A DNA stretch of 64,000 nt from Marinobacter fonticola (GTDB lineage Bacteria; Pseudomonadota; Gammaproteobacteria; Pseudomonadales; Oleiphilaceae), in NCBI RefSeq assembly GCF_008122265.1, contig NZ_CP043042.1, positions 2,356,001 to 2,420,000 on the forward strand, read 5' to 3'. A program made the position numbers and the translations under genes. Under the pieces are notes generated by a model. That model saw nothing but the letters and a program-made list of their open reading frames with translations. It did not search any database and was not told the DNA's origin. Numbering within the stretch: position 1 is the stretch's first letter; every line of letters starts with the position of its first letter. This document shows, in pieces, positions 8,259 through 16,771 of this stretch.

Positions 8259-8376
8259 GCTCGGCCCAATTGACCGCTATTTAAGCCGATAGTCCATGAG
8301 TATTCATCGATGCACCAACCGTCCATAAACGTTGCAGCGCATTAAAATTTATTGTCAAAGACTGGTAAAACCCCGC

Positions 8377-8396
8377 GTATAACCTCTAAGTTATAC
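8377..8396 (+). promoter_or_regulatory. Perfect inverted repeat (operator candidate) upstream of gabT
   Basis: GTATAAC (8377-8383) and GTTATAC (8390-8396) are exact complements separated by six bases. The 20-base size is typical of sites for dimeric repressors. TTGTCA at 8352-8357 could be a -35 box with TATAAC in the left arm as a -10, but the spacing of 20 is longer than usual. The site lies about 120 bases ahead of the gabT start, and no regulator gene is adjacent. Confidence 0.5.
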
Positions 8397-8518
8397 ATTA
8401 CGCATTGTTGGATCCTCAATATGAGGCTTTGCCCTGACAATTCGCGGCTTTAGGGGCCCGGTCGCAAGACCTGTCCGTCGTCCATTTCGTGACTGTCTGG
8501 CTAACCAGGAGAACGCCA

Positions 8519-9796
8519 ATGAACAACGCTGAATTGCAAGCCCTCAAAGAAAAGTATGTTGCTGCCGGGGCAGCGAGCCCCAACAACCAATTCGCAGACC
8601 GGGCCGAAAACGCCGAAGTCTGGGATGCGGACGGTAAGCGCATGGTCGATTTTGCCGGGGGTATCGGCGTATTGAATGTCGGCCATCGCCATCCCAAGGT
8701 GGTTGCTGCGGTGAAGGCCCAACTCGACAAACTCATGCATACCTGTCAGACGGTCATGCCCTACGCGCCTTACGTACAGCTCGCTGAAAAACTGTGCAAG
8801 ATTACGCCCGTCACCGGCGACAGCGCCAAGGCGTGCATGTTCAACGCCGGCGCCGAAGCTCTGGAAAACGCCGTTAAAATTGCCCGTTGCGCTACGGGCC
8901 GCCATGGCGTGATCTGCTTCGACGGCGGCTACCACGGCCGCACGCTGATGACCCTCGCCATGACCGGCAAGGTCGCCGGCTATAAATTCGACTTCGGCCC
9001 CATGCCGGGCGGCGTCTTCCGCGCCCAGTACCCCATTCCCTACCATGGCGTCAGCGAGGAGGACAGCCTCAAAAGCCTGAACATGCTGTTCAAGACCGAC
9101 ATCCCGCCCAAAGATGTGGCCGCAATTGTGATCGAGGCTGTCCAGGGTGAAGGCGGTTTCTACATTGCGCCGCCGAGCTTCATGCAGGCGCTGCGAAAAC
9201 TCTGTGACGAGCACGGCATTGCCCTAATCGTGGATGAAGTGCAATCCGGCTTCGGGCGTACCGGCAAGATGTTCGCCGTCGAGCACAGCGACGTGAAACC
9301 CGACATTATCACCATGGCCAAGAGTATGGCCGGTGGCATGCCGATCTCGGCGGTGGTGGGTAATGCGAAGATGATGGATGCCTCGGGTCCCACCAGCCTG
9401 GGTGGCACCTACAGTGGCAACCCGCTTTCCTGTGCTTCCGCCCTGGCCGTGATGGATATCTTCGAGGAAGAAAACATCCTGGAAAAAAGCGTCGCCCTGG
9501 GCAAAAAACTCGAGCAGCGCTTTACCCAATGGCAGGAAACCTTCGAGCACGTAGACTTCGTGCGCAACCTCGGCCCCATGGCCGCGTTTGAATTGGTCAA
9601 GGACAAGCAGTCCCGCCAACCGGATGCGGAAATGGCCGGCGCGCTGGTCAAGAAATGCAAGGAGAAAGGCCTGATCCTGTTGAGCTGTGGCCTCTGGGGT
9701 AATTCCATTCGTGTGCTCATGCCCATCACGATCCAGGACGAGGTACTCGAAGAGGGCCTCAGCATTATCGAGGAGAGCCTGAAAGAGCTTGAGTAA
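8519..9796 (+). CDS. gabT: 4-aminobutyrate aminotransferase
   Basis: A 425-residue class-III PLP-dependent aminotransferase, the same size as E. coli GabT. It would convert GABA and 2-oxoglutarate to succinic semialdehyde and glutamate in the cytoplasm. Marks include the FNAGAEALENAVKIAR segment (residues 108-123), YHGRT (138-142), the cofactor-contacting aspartate 239 in LIVDEVQSGFGRTG, and the PLP-binding lysine 268 in TMAKSMAGG. The frame is open to 8489, but the ATG at 8519 follows an AGGAGAA site and matches the family start. gabD is not adjacent, so the second step is encoded elsewhere. Related enzymes using 5-aminovalerate or putrescine products are possible alternatives. A terminator follows at 9815-9840. 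Confidence 0.88.
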   Translation: MNNAELQALKEKYVAAGAASPNNQFADRAENAEVWDADGKRMVDFAGGIGVLNVGHRHPKVVAAVKAQLDKLMHTCQTVMPYAPYVQLAEKLCKITPVTGDSAKACMFNAGAEALENAVKIARCATGRHGVICFDGGYHGRTLMTLAMTGKVAGYKFDFGPMPGGVFRAQYPIPYHGVSEEDSLKSLNMLFKTDIPPKDVAAIVIEAVQGEGGFYIAPPSFMQALRKLCDEHGIALIVDEVQSGFGRTGKMFAVEHSDVKPDIITMAKSMAGGMPISAVVGNAKMMDASGPTSLGGTYSGNPLSCASALAVMDIFEEENILEKSVALGKKLEQRFTQWQETFEHVDFVRNLGPMAAFELVKDKQSRQPDAEMAGALVKKCKEKGLILLSCGLWGNSIRVLMPITIQDEVLEEGLSIIEESLKELE

Positions 9797-9814
9797 GCCT
9801 GCTCCAGCCCTAGG

Positions 9815-9840
9815 CCCGGAGCCTTAGCGCTCCGGGTTTT
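9815..9840 (+). terminator. Intrinsic terminator of gabT
   Basis: CCCGGAGC (9815-9822) pairs with GCTCCGGG (9829-9836) across a six-base loop and is followed by four T, 19 bases after the gabT stop. Confidence 0.85.
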
Positions 9841-9974
9841 CCCTTCGCTTCCCGCTGCTTTACCTTATCGCTCATGGCGCTTTCGATTTGAGCGTCAGAC
9901 CGGTTCAGATGACTAACCGCCTTCTTTTCATCGAGAGCCCGTCCATAGGTGGTTCTGAAGACCTGCGCTCTCCG

Positions 9975-11579
9975 CTAAATCTGGAAACGGGCGATCAGGG
10001 CTTGAAGCGATTCTGACTGCTCTCGCAGTTGGACGCTCACGGCCGTGGTCTTGCCCACGTGTTGCTCGAGTCCTTGAGAGCTTTCTCCCAGCGCATCCGC
10101 GCGCCGGCCGACACGGCCAATCTCGTCACGCTGGACGACAATCGCTTCGTCGACCTCGCTGGTAAAGTGTTTGAGATCGTCGAATGTTCCCTTGAGCGCC
10201 ACCAGGTGCGTCTTGAGCGTTGCCAGGGTTTCCCGGTTGCTGGCCCCAGCATCGCGGGTTTCTTTCAGCAGGCCGTGAGCGCTATCGACCTGCGCTACCA
10301 GTTCGCCGACCCACTGACGGATCTGGGTGGTGGACTCGCCGGTGCGGCGAGACAGGTTTCTAACCTCCTCGGCCACGACCGCGAAGCCGCGCCCCTGCTC
10401 CCCGGCCCTTGCCGCTTCAATGGCGGCATTGAGAGCCAGTAGGTTGGTCTGCTCGGCGATACCGGCGATAACGCTGATGACCTGTTCGATCTTCTCGCTG
10501 GAGCCCCGCAAGGCCTCAATCGAAGAGGCCACCCGGCCAATAACCTCCACCGCATGTTCCGCGGCGTATTCGCTTTCCCGTAGCTGGTTCTGAACCTCGT
10601 CGTTGCCTGATACCGCATCGGTTACTTTTTGCCGGGAATCCTCGGCGGCCTGCTCTATTTGCCCTGCGCTTCCGGTAATCGCCGACATTGAAGACACCAC
10701 ATCGCGAACTTGCGAGTGGGTATTCGCAGTCGAGCGGTGGACCGCTTCGGCCTGTTCGTCCAGAGAGGCCGACCGCTCTTGCAGCGCTATGGCGGCCCCG
10801 GTTACATCGCCGACGAACATCGTGAACTTGTCAATCAGACCGTTAATGGCCAGTGCCACCGAAGTGACCTCGTCGTGGCCGGACAGCGGCAGCGGTGTCG
10901 ACAGGTCCGATGCCGACTCCATCTTGCGCAAACGGCTGGCGATCATCTGCAAGCGCGTAGTGACTGTCTTGCGTAGCCACCAGGTGAGCAAAACCACCCC
11001 CACGAGCACGACAACCGCCCCGATAACCAGGAGCCGCTGTTGCCGATCGAGAAATAAGAGAAGCGTCTCGGTACCTTGGTCCGTTTGCCGGCGACCGGCA
11101 GCGCGCTGCTCGTCAATGAGTGCAAGCATGGGATCGATGGCCGGATAGAGCTTGAAGTCGACCACCTTGCCAACCGAGTAATAGCTTTGTTCTTCAATGC
11201 CCTCGCGCATCTGCGCCAGTAGCTCCAGCACAGAAGCATGCTCTTCTTCGTGAGCCCGGGCCCAGGCCATCATTCGCGGGTTGTCGAGCACGCGCTGCCA
11301 TTGATCGCGGATGGCTTCGGCTGTCTCCTCGAAGCCTTCGTTAATTTCGTCCCAAAGCAGCAACTGGGCTTTAATCTTGTAGGCCAGATCCTTGAGCTGG
11401 CGATGACTTCGGTCAAGGTCGGTCAGCAACCAGACATCGGCCATCTCTTCGCGTATAAGGCGATCCGTCGCCTTTTCCGCCTCGTGCACCACGGACATGG
11501 ACAGCCAGGCTAGTCCCGCAAGGGCAATCAGACAGAACCCGGAGAAAACGACCAGGCGCAGACGGACGGTTAACCGCAT
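9975..11579 (-). CDS. Methyl-accepting chemotaxis protein
   Basis: A 534-residue transmembrane chemoreceptor. Segment one spans about residues 8-30, a helical periplasmic sensor (about 31-182, four-helix-bundle type) follows, and segment two lies at about 183-202. A HAMP domain follows (about 203-255), then a long coiled-coil signalling domain whose hairpin tip carries the highly conserved [24 protein letters not shown] motif that contacts CheA and CheW. The ligand is unknown. The gene is divergent from pxpA and unconnected with it in transcript. It likely feeds the same chemotaxis pathway as CheR and CheV encoded 3 kb away. No C-terminal NWETF-type CheR/CheB tether pentapeptide is present. 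Confidence 0.93.
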   Translation of the reverse strand: MRLTVRLRLVVFSGFCLIALAGLAWLSMSVVHEAEKATDRLIREEMADVWLLTDLDRSHRQLKDLAYKIKAQLLLWDEINEGFEETAEAIRDQWQRVLDNPRMMAWARAHEEEHASVLELLAQMREGIEEQSYYSVGKVVDFKLYPAIDPMLALIDEQRAAGRRQTDQGTETLLLFLDRQQRLLVIGAVVVLVGVVLLTWWLRKTVTTRLQMIASRLRKMESASDLSTPLPLSGHDEVTSVALAINGLIDKFTMFVGDVTGAAIALQERSASLDEQAEAVHRSTANTHSQVRDVVSSMSAITGSAGQIEQAAEDSRQKVTDAVSGNDEVQNQLRESEYAAEHAVEVIGRVASSIEALRGSSEKIEQVISVIAGIAEQTNLLALNAAIEAARAGEQGRGFAVVAEEVRNLSRRTGESTTQIRQWVGELVAQVDSAHGLLKETRDAGASNRETLATLKTHLVALKGTFDDLKHFTSEVDEAIVVQRDEIGRVGRRADALGESSQGLEQHVGKTTAVSVQLREQSESLQALIARFQI

Positions 11580-11788
11580 AACATGAACTACCTCTCATCA
11601 CGTTCACCGTGAGCGTATGCGGCTTATGTGTCACTTTTATTTCAACCCAGCGGCAACGTCTTGACTTGGCGTGTAATAATCAACTTTTGACTTGATTTAA
11701 CAGAATACCCCTCCTCGAAGCGAAGGGGCTTTACCGCCCGACGGCGGCTGTTATCCTGAAACACACAGATCAGCGATTGGAGAAACGA

Positions 11789-12526
11789 TTGAAGCTCAAC
11801 TGCGATTTGGGTGAAAGCTATGGCGCTTGGACCATGGGACAGGACGAGCAGGTCATGCCCCTGATCGATATGGCCAACGTGGCTTGCGGGTTTCATGCAT
11901 CGGACCCCACTATCATGCACCGTACGGTACGTTTGGCCGCTCAGCACGGCGTAGCGATCGGCGCCCATCCAGCCTATCAGGACCTCCAGGGGTTCGGTCG
12001 CCGTTCCATTCCGCATACGGCTGACGAGATTCGTGCGTTGCTCTGGTACCAGATCGGCGCGCTGGCCGGCATCTGTAAAGCAGAAGGCCAGCACGTTGGC
12101 TACGTCAAACCCCACGGTGCGCTGAATAATGACATGATGCGTAGCGACTACATTCTGGACGCGGTCATGACGGCGGTTGCGAGCTACGACGCTGAGTTGC
12201 CGCTAATGATTCCAGCCACGTGCCGATTCGCCGACCACAAGGCGCTGGCTGAACGCCTTGGATTACCGCTGCTACTGGAAGGTTTTGCGGACCGAGCCTA
12301 CGACAACGAAGGCCAACTGGTCTCGCGCAGCAAAGCGGGTGCGGTGCATCACGACCGGCAGGTCATCGTCGATCAGGCGCAAAGCTTCGCTGACAAAGGC
12401 GGCCTCAAGAGCATGGATGGCCAGTGGCTCGATCTACCGGTGGACAGCCTCTGCGTTCACGGCGACAACCCGGAGTCGCTCGCTGCAGTCAAAGCCATTC
12501 GCTCGGCGCTTGGTCCCCGCCCGTGA
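11789..12526 (+). CDS. pxpA: 5-oxoprolinase subunit PxpA (LamB/YcsF)
   Basis: A 245-residue LamB/YcsF-family protein, the subunit that works with PxpB and PxpC to open 5-oxoproline (pyroglutamate) to glutamate using ATP. Visible marks are LNCDLGESYG at the N-terminus, ANVACGFHASDP, GAHPAYQDLQGFGRR and YVKPHGALNND, all strongly conserved. The start is a TTG at 11789: GGAG at 11779-11782 lies seven bases ahead and the family begins at MKLNCDLGE. A TTG at 11777 in the same frame is too close to that site to be used. The stop overlaps the pxpB GTG (GTGA). The three genes are a compact operon for recycling or detoxifying pyroglutamate. Confidence 0.92.
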   Translation: MKLNCDLGESYGAWTMGQDEQVMPLIDMANVACGFHASDPTIMHRTVRLAAQHGVAIGAHPAYQDLQGFGRRSIPHTADEIRALLWYQIGALAGICKAEGQHVGYVKPHGALNNDMMRSDYILDAVMTAVASYDAELPLMIPATCRFADHKALAERLGLPLLLEGFADRAYDNEGQLVSRSKAGAVHHDRQVIVDQAQSFADKGGLKSMDGQWLDLPVDSLCVHGDNPESLAAVKAIRSALGPRP

Positions 12527-13203
12527 TTGTCGAAGCCGTCGGTGAAAACGGGCTGCTGATCCGCTTTGGCGAGGAAATGGACGAGGCGTTAACGCCATAC
12601 ATTCTGCACGTACGGAATGCGATTGCGGCGCAGCTTGGACATTGGGTGACAGACCTGATTCCAGCGTACACCACGCTATTGTGCCTTTACGATGTTAGGA
12701 AGGTGGACTTCCGCCGCATGCGCAATGCGGTTCAGGCGGTCGTTAACGAAGCGGCCGACCCAGCCTCGGACATCGATGGGACCGGACGACTCGTCGAGCT
12801 ACCGGTGTATTACGCTGCCGAAGTCGGCGCCGACCTCCAAGCAGTCGCCCAGCGGGCGGAACTATCCATCGAGGAAACGATAGAACGGCATAGTCAGCGC
12901 ACCTATCGCGTCTTCGCTATGGGGTTTAGCCCTGGGTTTGCCTTCATGGGTTCAGTCGATCCCCATATCGCCACTCCCCGCAAAGATACGCCACGCGACA
13001 GGGTGCCCGCCGGCAGCGTCGGCATCGCCAATCGGCAAACCGCCGTTTATCCGTCCGTGTCGCCCGGCGGTTGGAATCTCATCGGGCGTTGCCCCTATCG
13101 ATTGTTCTCTATGGACACCCTCTCGCTGCTGCAGACGGGTGACCGGGTTCGGTTTAGGCCCATTGACCGCGACGCGTTTCTCGACGCCGGTGGAGAGCTA
13201 TGA
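12523..13203 (+). CDS. pxpB: 5-oxoprolinase subunit PxpB
   Basis: A 226-residue allophanate-hydrolase-subunit-1-like protein (KipI family), one of the two subunits that act with PxpA. The conserved MGFSPGFAFMGSVDP segment (about residues 129-143), the VPAGSVGIANRQTAVYP loop and GGWNLIGRCP are typical. The open frame extends to 12424 inside pxpA, but the GTG at 12523, overlapping the pxpA stop as GTGA, gives the family N-terminus (IVEAVGENGLLIRFG). The stop overlaps the pxpC ATG as ATGA. KipI in Bacillus inhibits sporulation kinase KinA, but in this pxpABC arrangement the oxoprolinase role is much more likely. Confidence 0.92.
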   Translation: MIVEAVGENGLLIRFGEEMDEALTPYILHVRNAIAAQLGHWVTDLIPAYTTLLCLYDVRKVDFRRMRNAVQAVVNEAADPASDIDGTGRLVELPVYYAAEVGADLQAVAQRAELSIEETIERHSQRTYRVFAMGFSPGFAFMGSVDPHIATPRKDTPRDRVPAGSVGIANRQTAVYPSVSPGGWNLIGRCPYRLFSMDTLSLLQTGDRVRFRPIDRDAFLDAGGEL

Positions 13204-14147
13204 CGACGCTCCGGGTGACCAAACCGGGCTTGCGCGCCACCCTTCAAGACGAGGGCCGCCAGCATAGTCAACACCTGGGTTTGGCGCCAGGCGGCGTGGC
13301 CGATCTGCATGCCTGGCACTGGGCGAACAAGCTGCTTGATAACCCGCCCCATGGTGCTTGCGTTGAGGTGCTGCTGGGTCAATTCGAGGCGATAGCGGAA
13401 GGCTCGCTGAGTATCGCTGTCACGGGCGCCTCCACCCAAGCCTGCATCAATGGTGAGGCGGTGGGCAACTGGCAAACCCACCATTTGAGCAAGGGCGACC
13501 GGCTGACGCTAACCGAAACCAAATCCGGCCTGATCAATTACATCGCCGTCTCTGGCGGCTGGCAAGGCGACACGTTCTGTAATAGCCGATCAATGACCCC
13601 CAGGGAGGGCCTTGCGGGCTTCACCGTGATCGGGGAAGACACAACGCTGACTGCAGCACGGGAGGCTGGCCATCCAAAACGCTTTGTTCCCGCGCACTTC
13701 ATCCCGGACTACACCTCACCGTTAGTGCTCCGCGTTGTCCCCAGTTACCAATATCATTGTTTCGACAACGCCGCCAAAGCAGCGTTTACGCAGCAACTCT
13801 ACGCCGTTAGTGACCGCATCGATCGCATGGGATACCGGCTCTCCGGTCCTGCCCTGGACGTACCGAATATCCAACTACTTTCCGAAGGTATCGCCCTGGG
13901 CGCCGTGCAAGTTCCCGCCGACGGTCAACCCATTGTGTTGTTGAACGACAGACAGACCATCGGCGGCTACCCCAAGATCGGTACCGTGGCCGCTCTGGAT
14001 TGCAGCAAGTTGTCTCAGCGCGGTCCAGGCACTGACGTACGGTTTGCTTTTGCAGACCTGGCAGACATTCAAGGCGAGCGAATGATATTTGAGGCGTTCT
14101 TCGCGCAGACCGGCTGGACGGACGACGGGAAACTGATCTGGCGTTGA
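13200..14147 (+). CDS. pxpC: 5-oxoprolinase subunit PxpC
   Basis: A 315-residue allophanate-hydrolase-subunit-2-like protein (KipA family), the last subunit of the PxpABC complex. Conserved features are LRVTKPGLRATLQDEGR at the start, HLGLAPGGVADLHAWHWANKL, a central DRMGYRLSGPAL motif (about residues 205-216) and the final GQPIVLLNDRQTIGGYPKIG segment. It begins in the pxpB stop (ATGA), so expression is coupled. No terminator with a clear T-run is visible immediately downstream; a 240-base gap leads to tRNA-Ser. Confidence 0.92.
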   Translation: MTTLRVTKPGLRATLQDEGRQHSQHLGLAPGGVADLHAWHWANKLLDNPPHGACVEVLLGQFEAIAEGSLSIAVTGASTQACINGEAVGNWQTHHLSKGDRLTLTETKSGLINYIAVSGGWQGDTFCNSRSMTPREGLAGFTVIGEDTTLTAAREAGHPKRFVPAHFIPDYTSPLVLRVVPSYQYHCFDNAAKAAFTQQLYAVSDRIDRMGYRLSGPALDVPNIQLLSEGIALGAVQVPADGQPIVLLNDRQTIGGYPKIGTVAALDCSKLSQRGPGTDVRFAFADLADIQGERMIFEAFFAQTGWTDDGKLIWR

Positions 14148-14389
14148 ATAAACAAACAACATCACCCGCCACAGAAGTACGGTAAAACTGAATCCTTACG
14201 GCTCACTCTGTTGCCCGCCAGAACGGAATATTCATTGTGACGATCTCTAAAGCACCCTGTAACCGGCTGTTCAAAAACTGCACTCCACGTTGTTTTTGCA
14301 CGAAAATAACGAATGACAGTTGCCAAACCCTGGCAAAACCATTAGAGTTTGCGCCCTCAGATTGGCAACCCCATCTGGACCTGTTTATT

Positions 14390-14480
14390 GGAGAGGTGGC
14401 CGAGTGGCTGAAGGCGCACGCCTGGAAAGTGTGTATACGTTAATAGCGTATCGAGGGTTCGAATCCCTCCCTCTCCGCCA
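14390..14480 (+). tRNA. serT-type tRNA-Ser(GGA): tRNA-Ser (anticodon GGA)
   Basis: A 91-base class-II tRNA with encoded CCA. The acceptor stem GGAGAGG pairs with CCTCTCC, the D-arm reads GCCGAGTGGCTGAAGGC, the anticodon loop CTGGAAA carries GGA at 14424-14426, a long variable arm (about 14432-14454) is present as expected for serine, and the T-arm contains GGTTCGAATCC. It closely resembles enterobacterial tRNA-Ser(GGA), which reads UCC and UCU codons. A terminator follows seven bases later. Confidence 0.95.
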
Positions 14481-14486
14481 ATAAAG

Positions 14487-14512
14487 AAACCCGGCTCCAA
14501 GCCGGGTTTTTT
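14487..14512 (+). terminator. Intrinsic terminator of tRNA-Ser
   Basis: CCCGGCT (14490-14496) pairs with AGCCGGG (14500-14506) across a three-base loop, followed by six T at 14507-14512. It sits immediately after the tRNA 3' end. Confidence 0.85.
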
Positions 14513-14545
14513 ATTGGCCGATTGGGCGGGTGAAAGAACCCTCGC

Positions 14546-14694
14546 GGGTTCGACCGGAGCAGGCGCAGCCTGCGGAGGAACGTCGGAGCGAATGCGACGA
14601 CGGCCCCGAAGGGGTGAGGCGCGAAGCGCCGAATAATCCCTCCCTCTCGACCAATAAAAACCCGGCTTCAAGCCGGGTTTTTATTGGTCGATTG
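14546..14694 (+). repeat. Broken duplicate of the tRNA-Ser tail and terminator
   Basis: The 64 bases at 14461-14524 (T-arm end, acceptor end, CCA, spacer, terminator, ATTGGCCGATTG) recur with few changes at 14631-14694, 170 bases downstream. The second copy is preceded by GGGTTCGA (14546-14553), which equals the tRNA T-loop; the T-loop continues only at 14635 (AATCCCTCC). So about 81 bases (14554-14634), made of short hairpins (CAGGC/GCCTG, CCCC/GGGG, GGCGC/GCGCC), appear inserted into the T-loop of a partial tRNA-Ser copy. The duplicate cannot be a working tRNA. Its terminator (14661-14682) looks intact. Confidence 0.6.
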
Positions 14695-14744
14695 ATCCAT
14701 CCTGAAAGACGGTCATACAACGAATAGAAAGCCTGTCTGTTCTT

Positions 14745-15581
14745 CTATTTCTTCTTCGCCCGGTAAATAATTCCCGGCTGACACTGCACCATCTCGTAGA
14801 GATCCGGTAGGCCGTTCAAGGATTCCGAGGCTCCTAGAATCAGATAGCCCCCGGGATTCAGCGTAGAGTGAATACGCGTCAAAATGTCCTTCTTCAATTC
14901 CGCTGAAAAATAGATCAGCACGTTGCGGCAAAACACCAGGTCGAATTTTCCAAATACGTAGCGTTCCAGCAAGTTGAGTTCCTTGAACTCGACCATGCTC
15001 TTAATCGACGGCTTTATCTGCCAGCCGCCGGTAGAACTCGCGGTGAAGAAATTCTTCTGGCGTTCCGGCGATAGGCCGCGGCCGATGGCGAGCATCTCGT
15101 ACTCCCCTTTTCGCGCCACGTCGAGCACGCTACGGGAAATGTCAGTGGCGACAATACGCACATCGCCACGGAGTTTGCCCGGTTTTGTACGCCGGAACTC
15201 ATCGACCGCCATGCCTATCGAATACGGTTCCTGGCCGGTCGAACAGGCCGCCGACCATATACGTAGCGATTGTGCCCCTTTGGTTTCGGAAAGCTCCGGC
15301 AACAGGCGATCAGTGAGGATACGAAACGGGTGAGTATCGCGAAACCACAGCGTCTCATTGGTGGTCATTGCATCGATAACCACCTCACGCAAGGGATTGC
15401 GTCCGGGGCGCTGCAAGTGTTTAACCAAATCGCCGAGGGTCTCGTGACCGTTTTCTTCGAGAATTTTGCGCAACCGGCTCTTGACCAGATACTGCTTATT
15501 TTCGCCCAGCAAAATGCCACACGCATCCTGCAGGAACGTCTTGAATGCTTCGTATTCCTGGGGAGTTATCTCAGATTTCAT
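14745..15581 (-). CDS. cheR: Chemotaxis protein methyltransferase
   Basis: A 278-residue CheR, which uses SAM to methylate glutamates on chemoreceptors during adaptation. An N-terminal helical domain (to about residue 75) recognises the receptor, and the catalytic domain begins with TTNETLWFRDTHPF (about residues 72-85). The SAM site includes IWSAACSTGQEPYSIGM and the loop LVFCRNVLIYF. It lies 50 bases downstream of cheV on the same strand, so the two are likely co-transcribed. The arrangement cheV-cheR next to flgA-flgM-flgN is common in Pseudomonas and related genera. Confidence 0.94.
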   Translation of the reverse strand: MKSEITPQEYEAFKTFLQDACGILLGENKQYLVKSRLRKILEENGHETLGDLVKHLQRPGRNPLREVVIDAMTTNETLWFRDTHPFRILTDRLLPELSETKGAQSLRIWSAACSTGQEPYSIGMAVDEFRRTKPGKLRGDVRIVATDISRSVLDVARKGEYEMLAIGRGLSPERQKNFFTASSTGGWQIKPSIKSMVEFKELNLLERYVFGKFDLVFCRNVLIYFSAELKKDILTRIHSTLNPGGYLILGASESLNGLPDLYEMVQCQPGIIYRAKKK

Positions 15582-15631
15582 GTGCTCTCAGCAGTTGCGG
15601 TGACAGCCTGACCTGCCACCGTTGGTTTGGA

Positions 15632-16564
15632 TCAGAGCTTGTCCATCACTTCCATCACGCGCTCGGCGAGTTCATCAGGACTGAACTTGGCCATGAAGTC
15701 GTCGGCACCGACCTTTTGCACCATAGCGCGATTGAAGACCCCACTAAGCGAGGTATGGAGCATAATATAGAGCGATTTGATCTGTGGCTGTTCTTTGCAG
15801 CGCGTGACCAGTGTGTAGCCGTCCATTTCCGGCATCTCGACATCGGAGATCATCAGCGATAGGTGATCTGAGATGTCCGAGCCGTCGGCTGTCAATTCCT
15901 TGACATAATCCAGCGCCTGCTTACCATCGTTTTTGGTGACCACCTGCAATCCGATAGCCGTCAAGCACCGCTCAACTTGCCGTCGCGCTACCGTCGAATC
16001 GTCTACCACGAGCACCGGGCGACTGGCTGTGCGGTCGGTTTGCGCACTGCGAGTAACCAATTCTTCACCCACATCCTCCTTGAGGGGAGACACCTCGGAC
16101 AGGATCTTCTCAACATCGATAATTTCGATCAACTGGTCTTCGATTCGGGCCACCGCCGTCAGGTAAATTTCCCGGCCGGCCCCTTTGGGTGGCGGCGACA
16201 CACTTTCCCAATTGAGGTTTACGATGCGGTCGACGCCGCTCACCAGGAAGCCCTGCGTACGGCGGTTATATTCGGAGATAATAATGAAACTGTTGGGCAA
16301 TTCAGCAGCCGGAATTTCCGGCAGTTTAATCGCTAACCCGAGATCGATAATGGGGATGGTTTCACCGCGGATATGAGCTACGCCGCGGACCACCGATCGA
16401 CTTTGAGGAATCGAAGAGAGCTTGGGGCATTGGAGAACTTCTTTCACCTTGAATACGTTGATGCCGTAGACTTGGCGCCCCCTGAGCCGGAATAGCAGAA
16501 GCTCCAGGCGATTCTGCCCGACCAGTTGGGTACGTTGGTTTACACTGTCCAATACGCCTGCCAT
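15632..16564 (-). CDS. cheV: Chemotaxis coupling protein CheV
   Basis: A 310-residue fusion of a CheW-like domain (about residues 15-150) and a C-terminal receiver domain (about 178-305). The CheW part couples chemoreceptors to CheA; the receiver can be phosphorylated and is thought to tune adaptation. The receiver shows the acid pair and phospho-aspartate region VLVVDDSTVARRQ and LMISDVEMPEMDG, and the LHTSL threonine-lysine switch region. The gene is divergent from flgA by about 200 bases and is followed by cheR. It is complete and of normal size. Confidence 0.94.
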   Translation of the reverse strand: MAGVLDSVNQRTQLVGQNRLELLLFRLRGRQVYGINVFKVKEVLQCPKLSSIPQSRSVVRGVAHIRGETIPIIDLGLAIKLPEIPAAELPNSFIIISEYNRRTQGFLVSGVDRIVNLNWESVSPPPKGAGREIYLTAVARIEDQLIEIIDVEKILSEVSPLKEDVGEELVTRSAQTDRTASRPVLVVDDSTVARRQVERCLTAIGLQVVTKNDGKQALDYVKELTADGSDISDHLSLMISDVEMPEMDGYTLVTRCKEQPQIKSLYIMLHTSLSGVFNRAMVQKVGADDFMAKFSPDELAERVMEVMDKL

Positions 16565-16771
16565 AACGCTCTACCTGTTGTTTTTCGCTTTCGTGCGATC
16601 CGCTCTTCCGAATCTGTGCCGGTGAAAGAAACCAGGCACGGTTCTTGCGATATCTTTTTCCCACAGGCCTCGATGATCCGTCGAAGACAAAAAATCGTCA
16701 ATGGGCCGTAGGGGGAGTTGACCTTATTTACCCCCACCGTTCAACTGTAAGCATAGGACATACTGCCGGTT

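Noticed and set aside
8247..8265. Terminator at the end of hemH
   Set aside because: The seven-base-pair hairpin is real, but no T-run follows it.
14546..14650. A second complete tRNA-Ser
   Set aside because: Only the T-arm and acceptor end recur, and they are interrupted by about 81 bases; no D-arm or anticodon arm is present.
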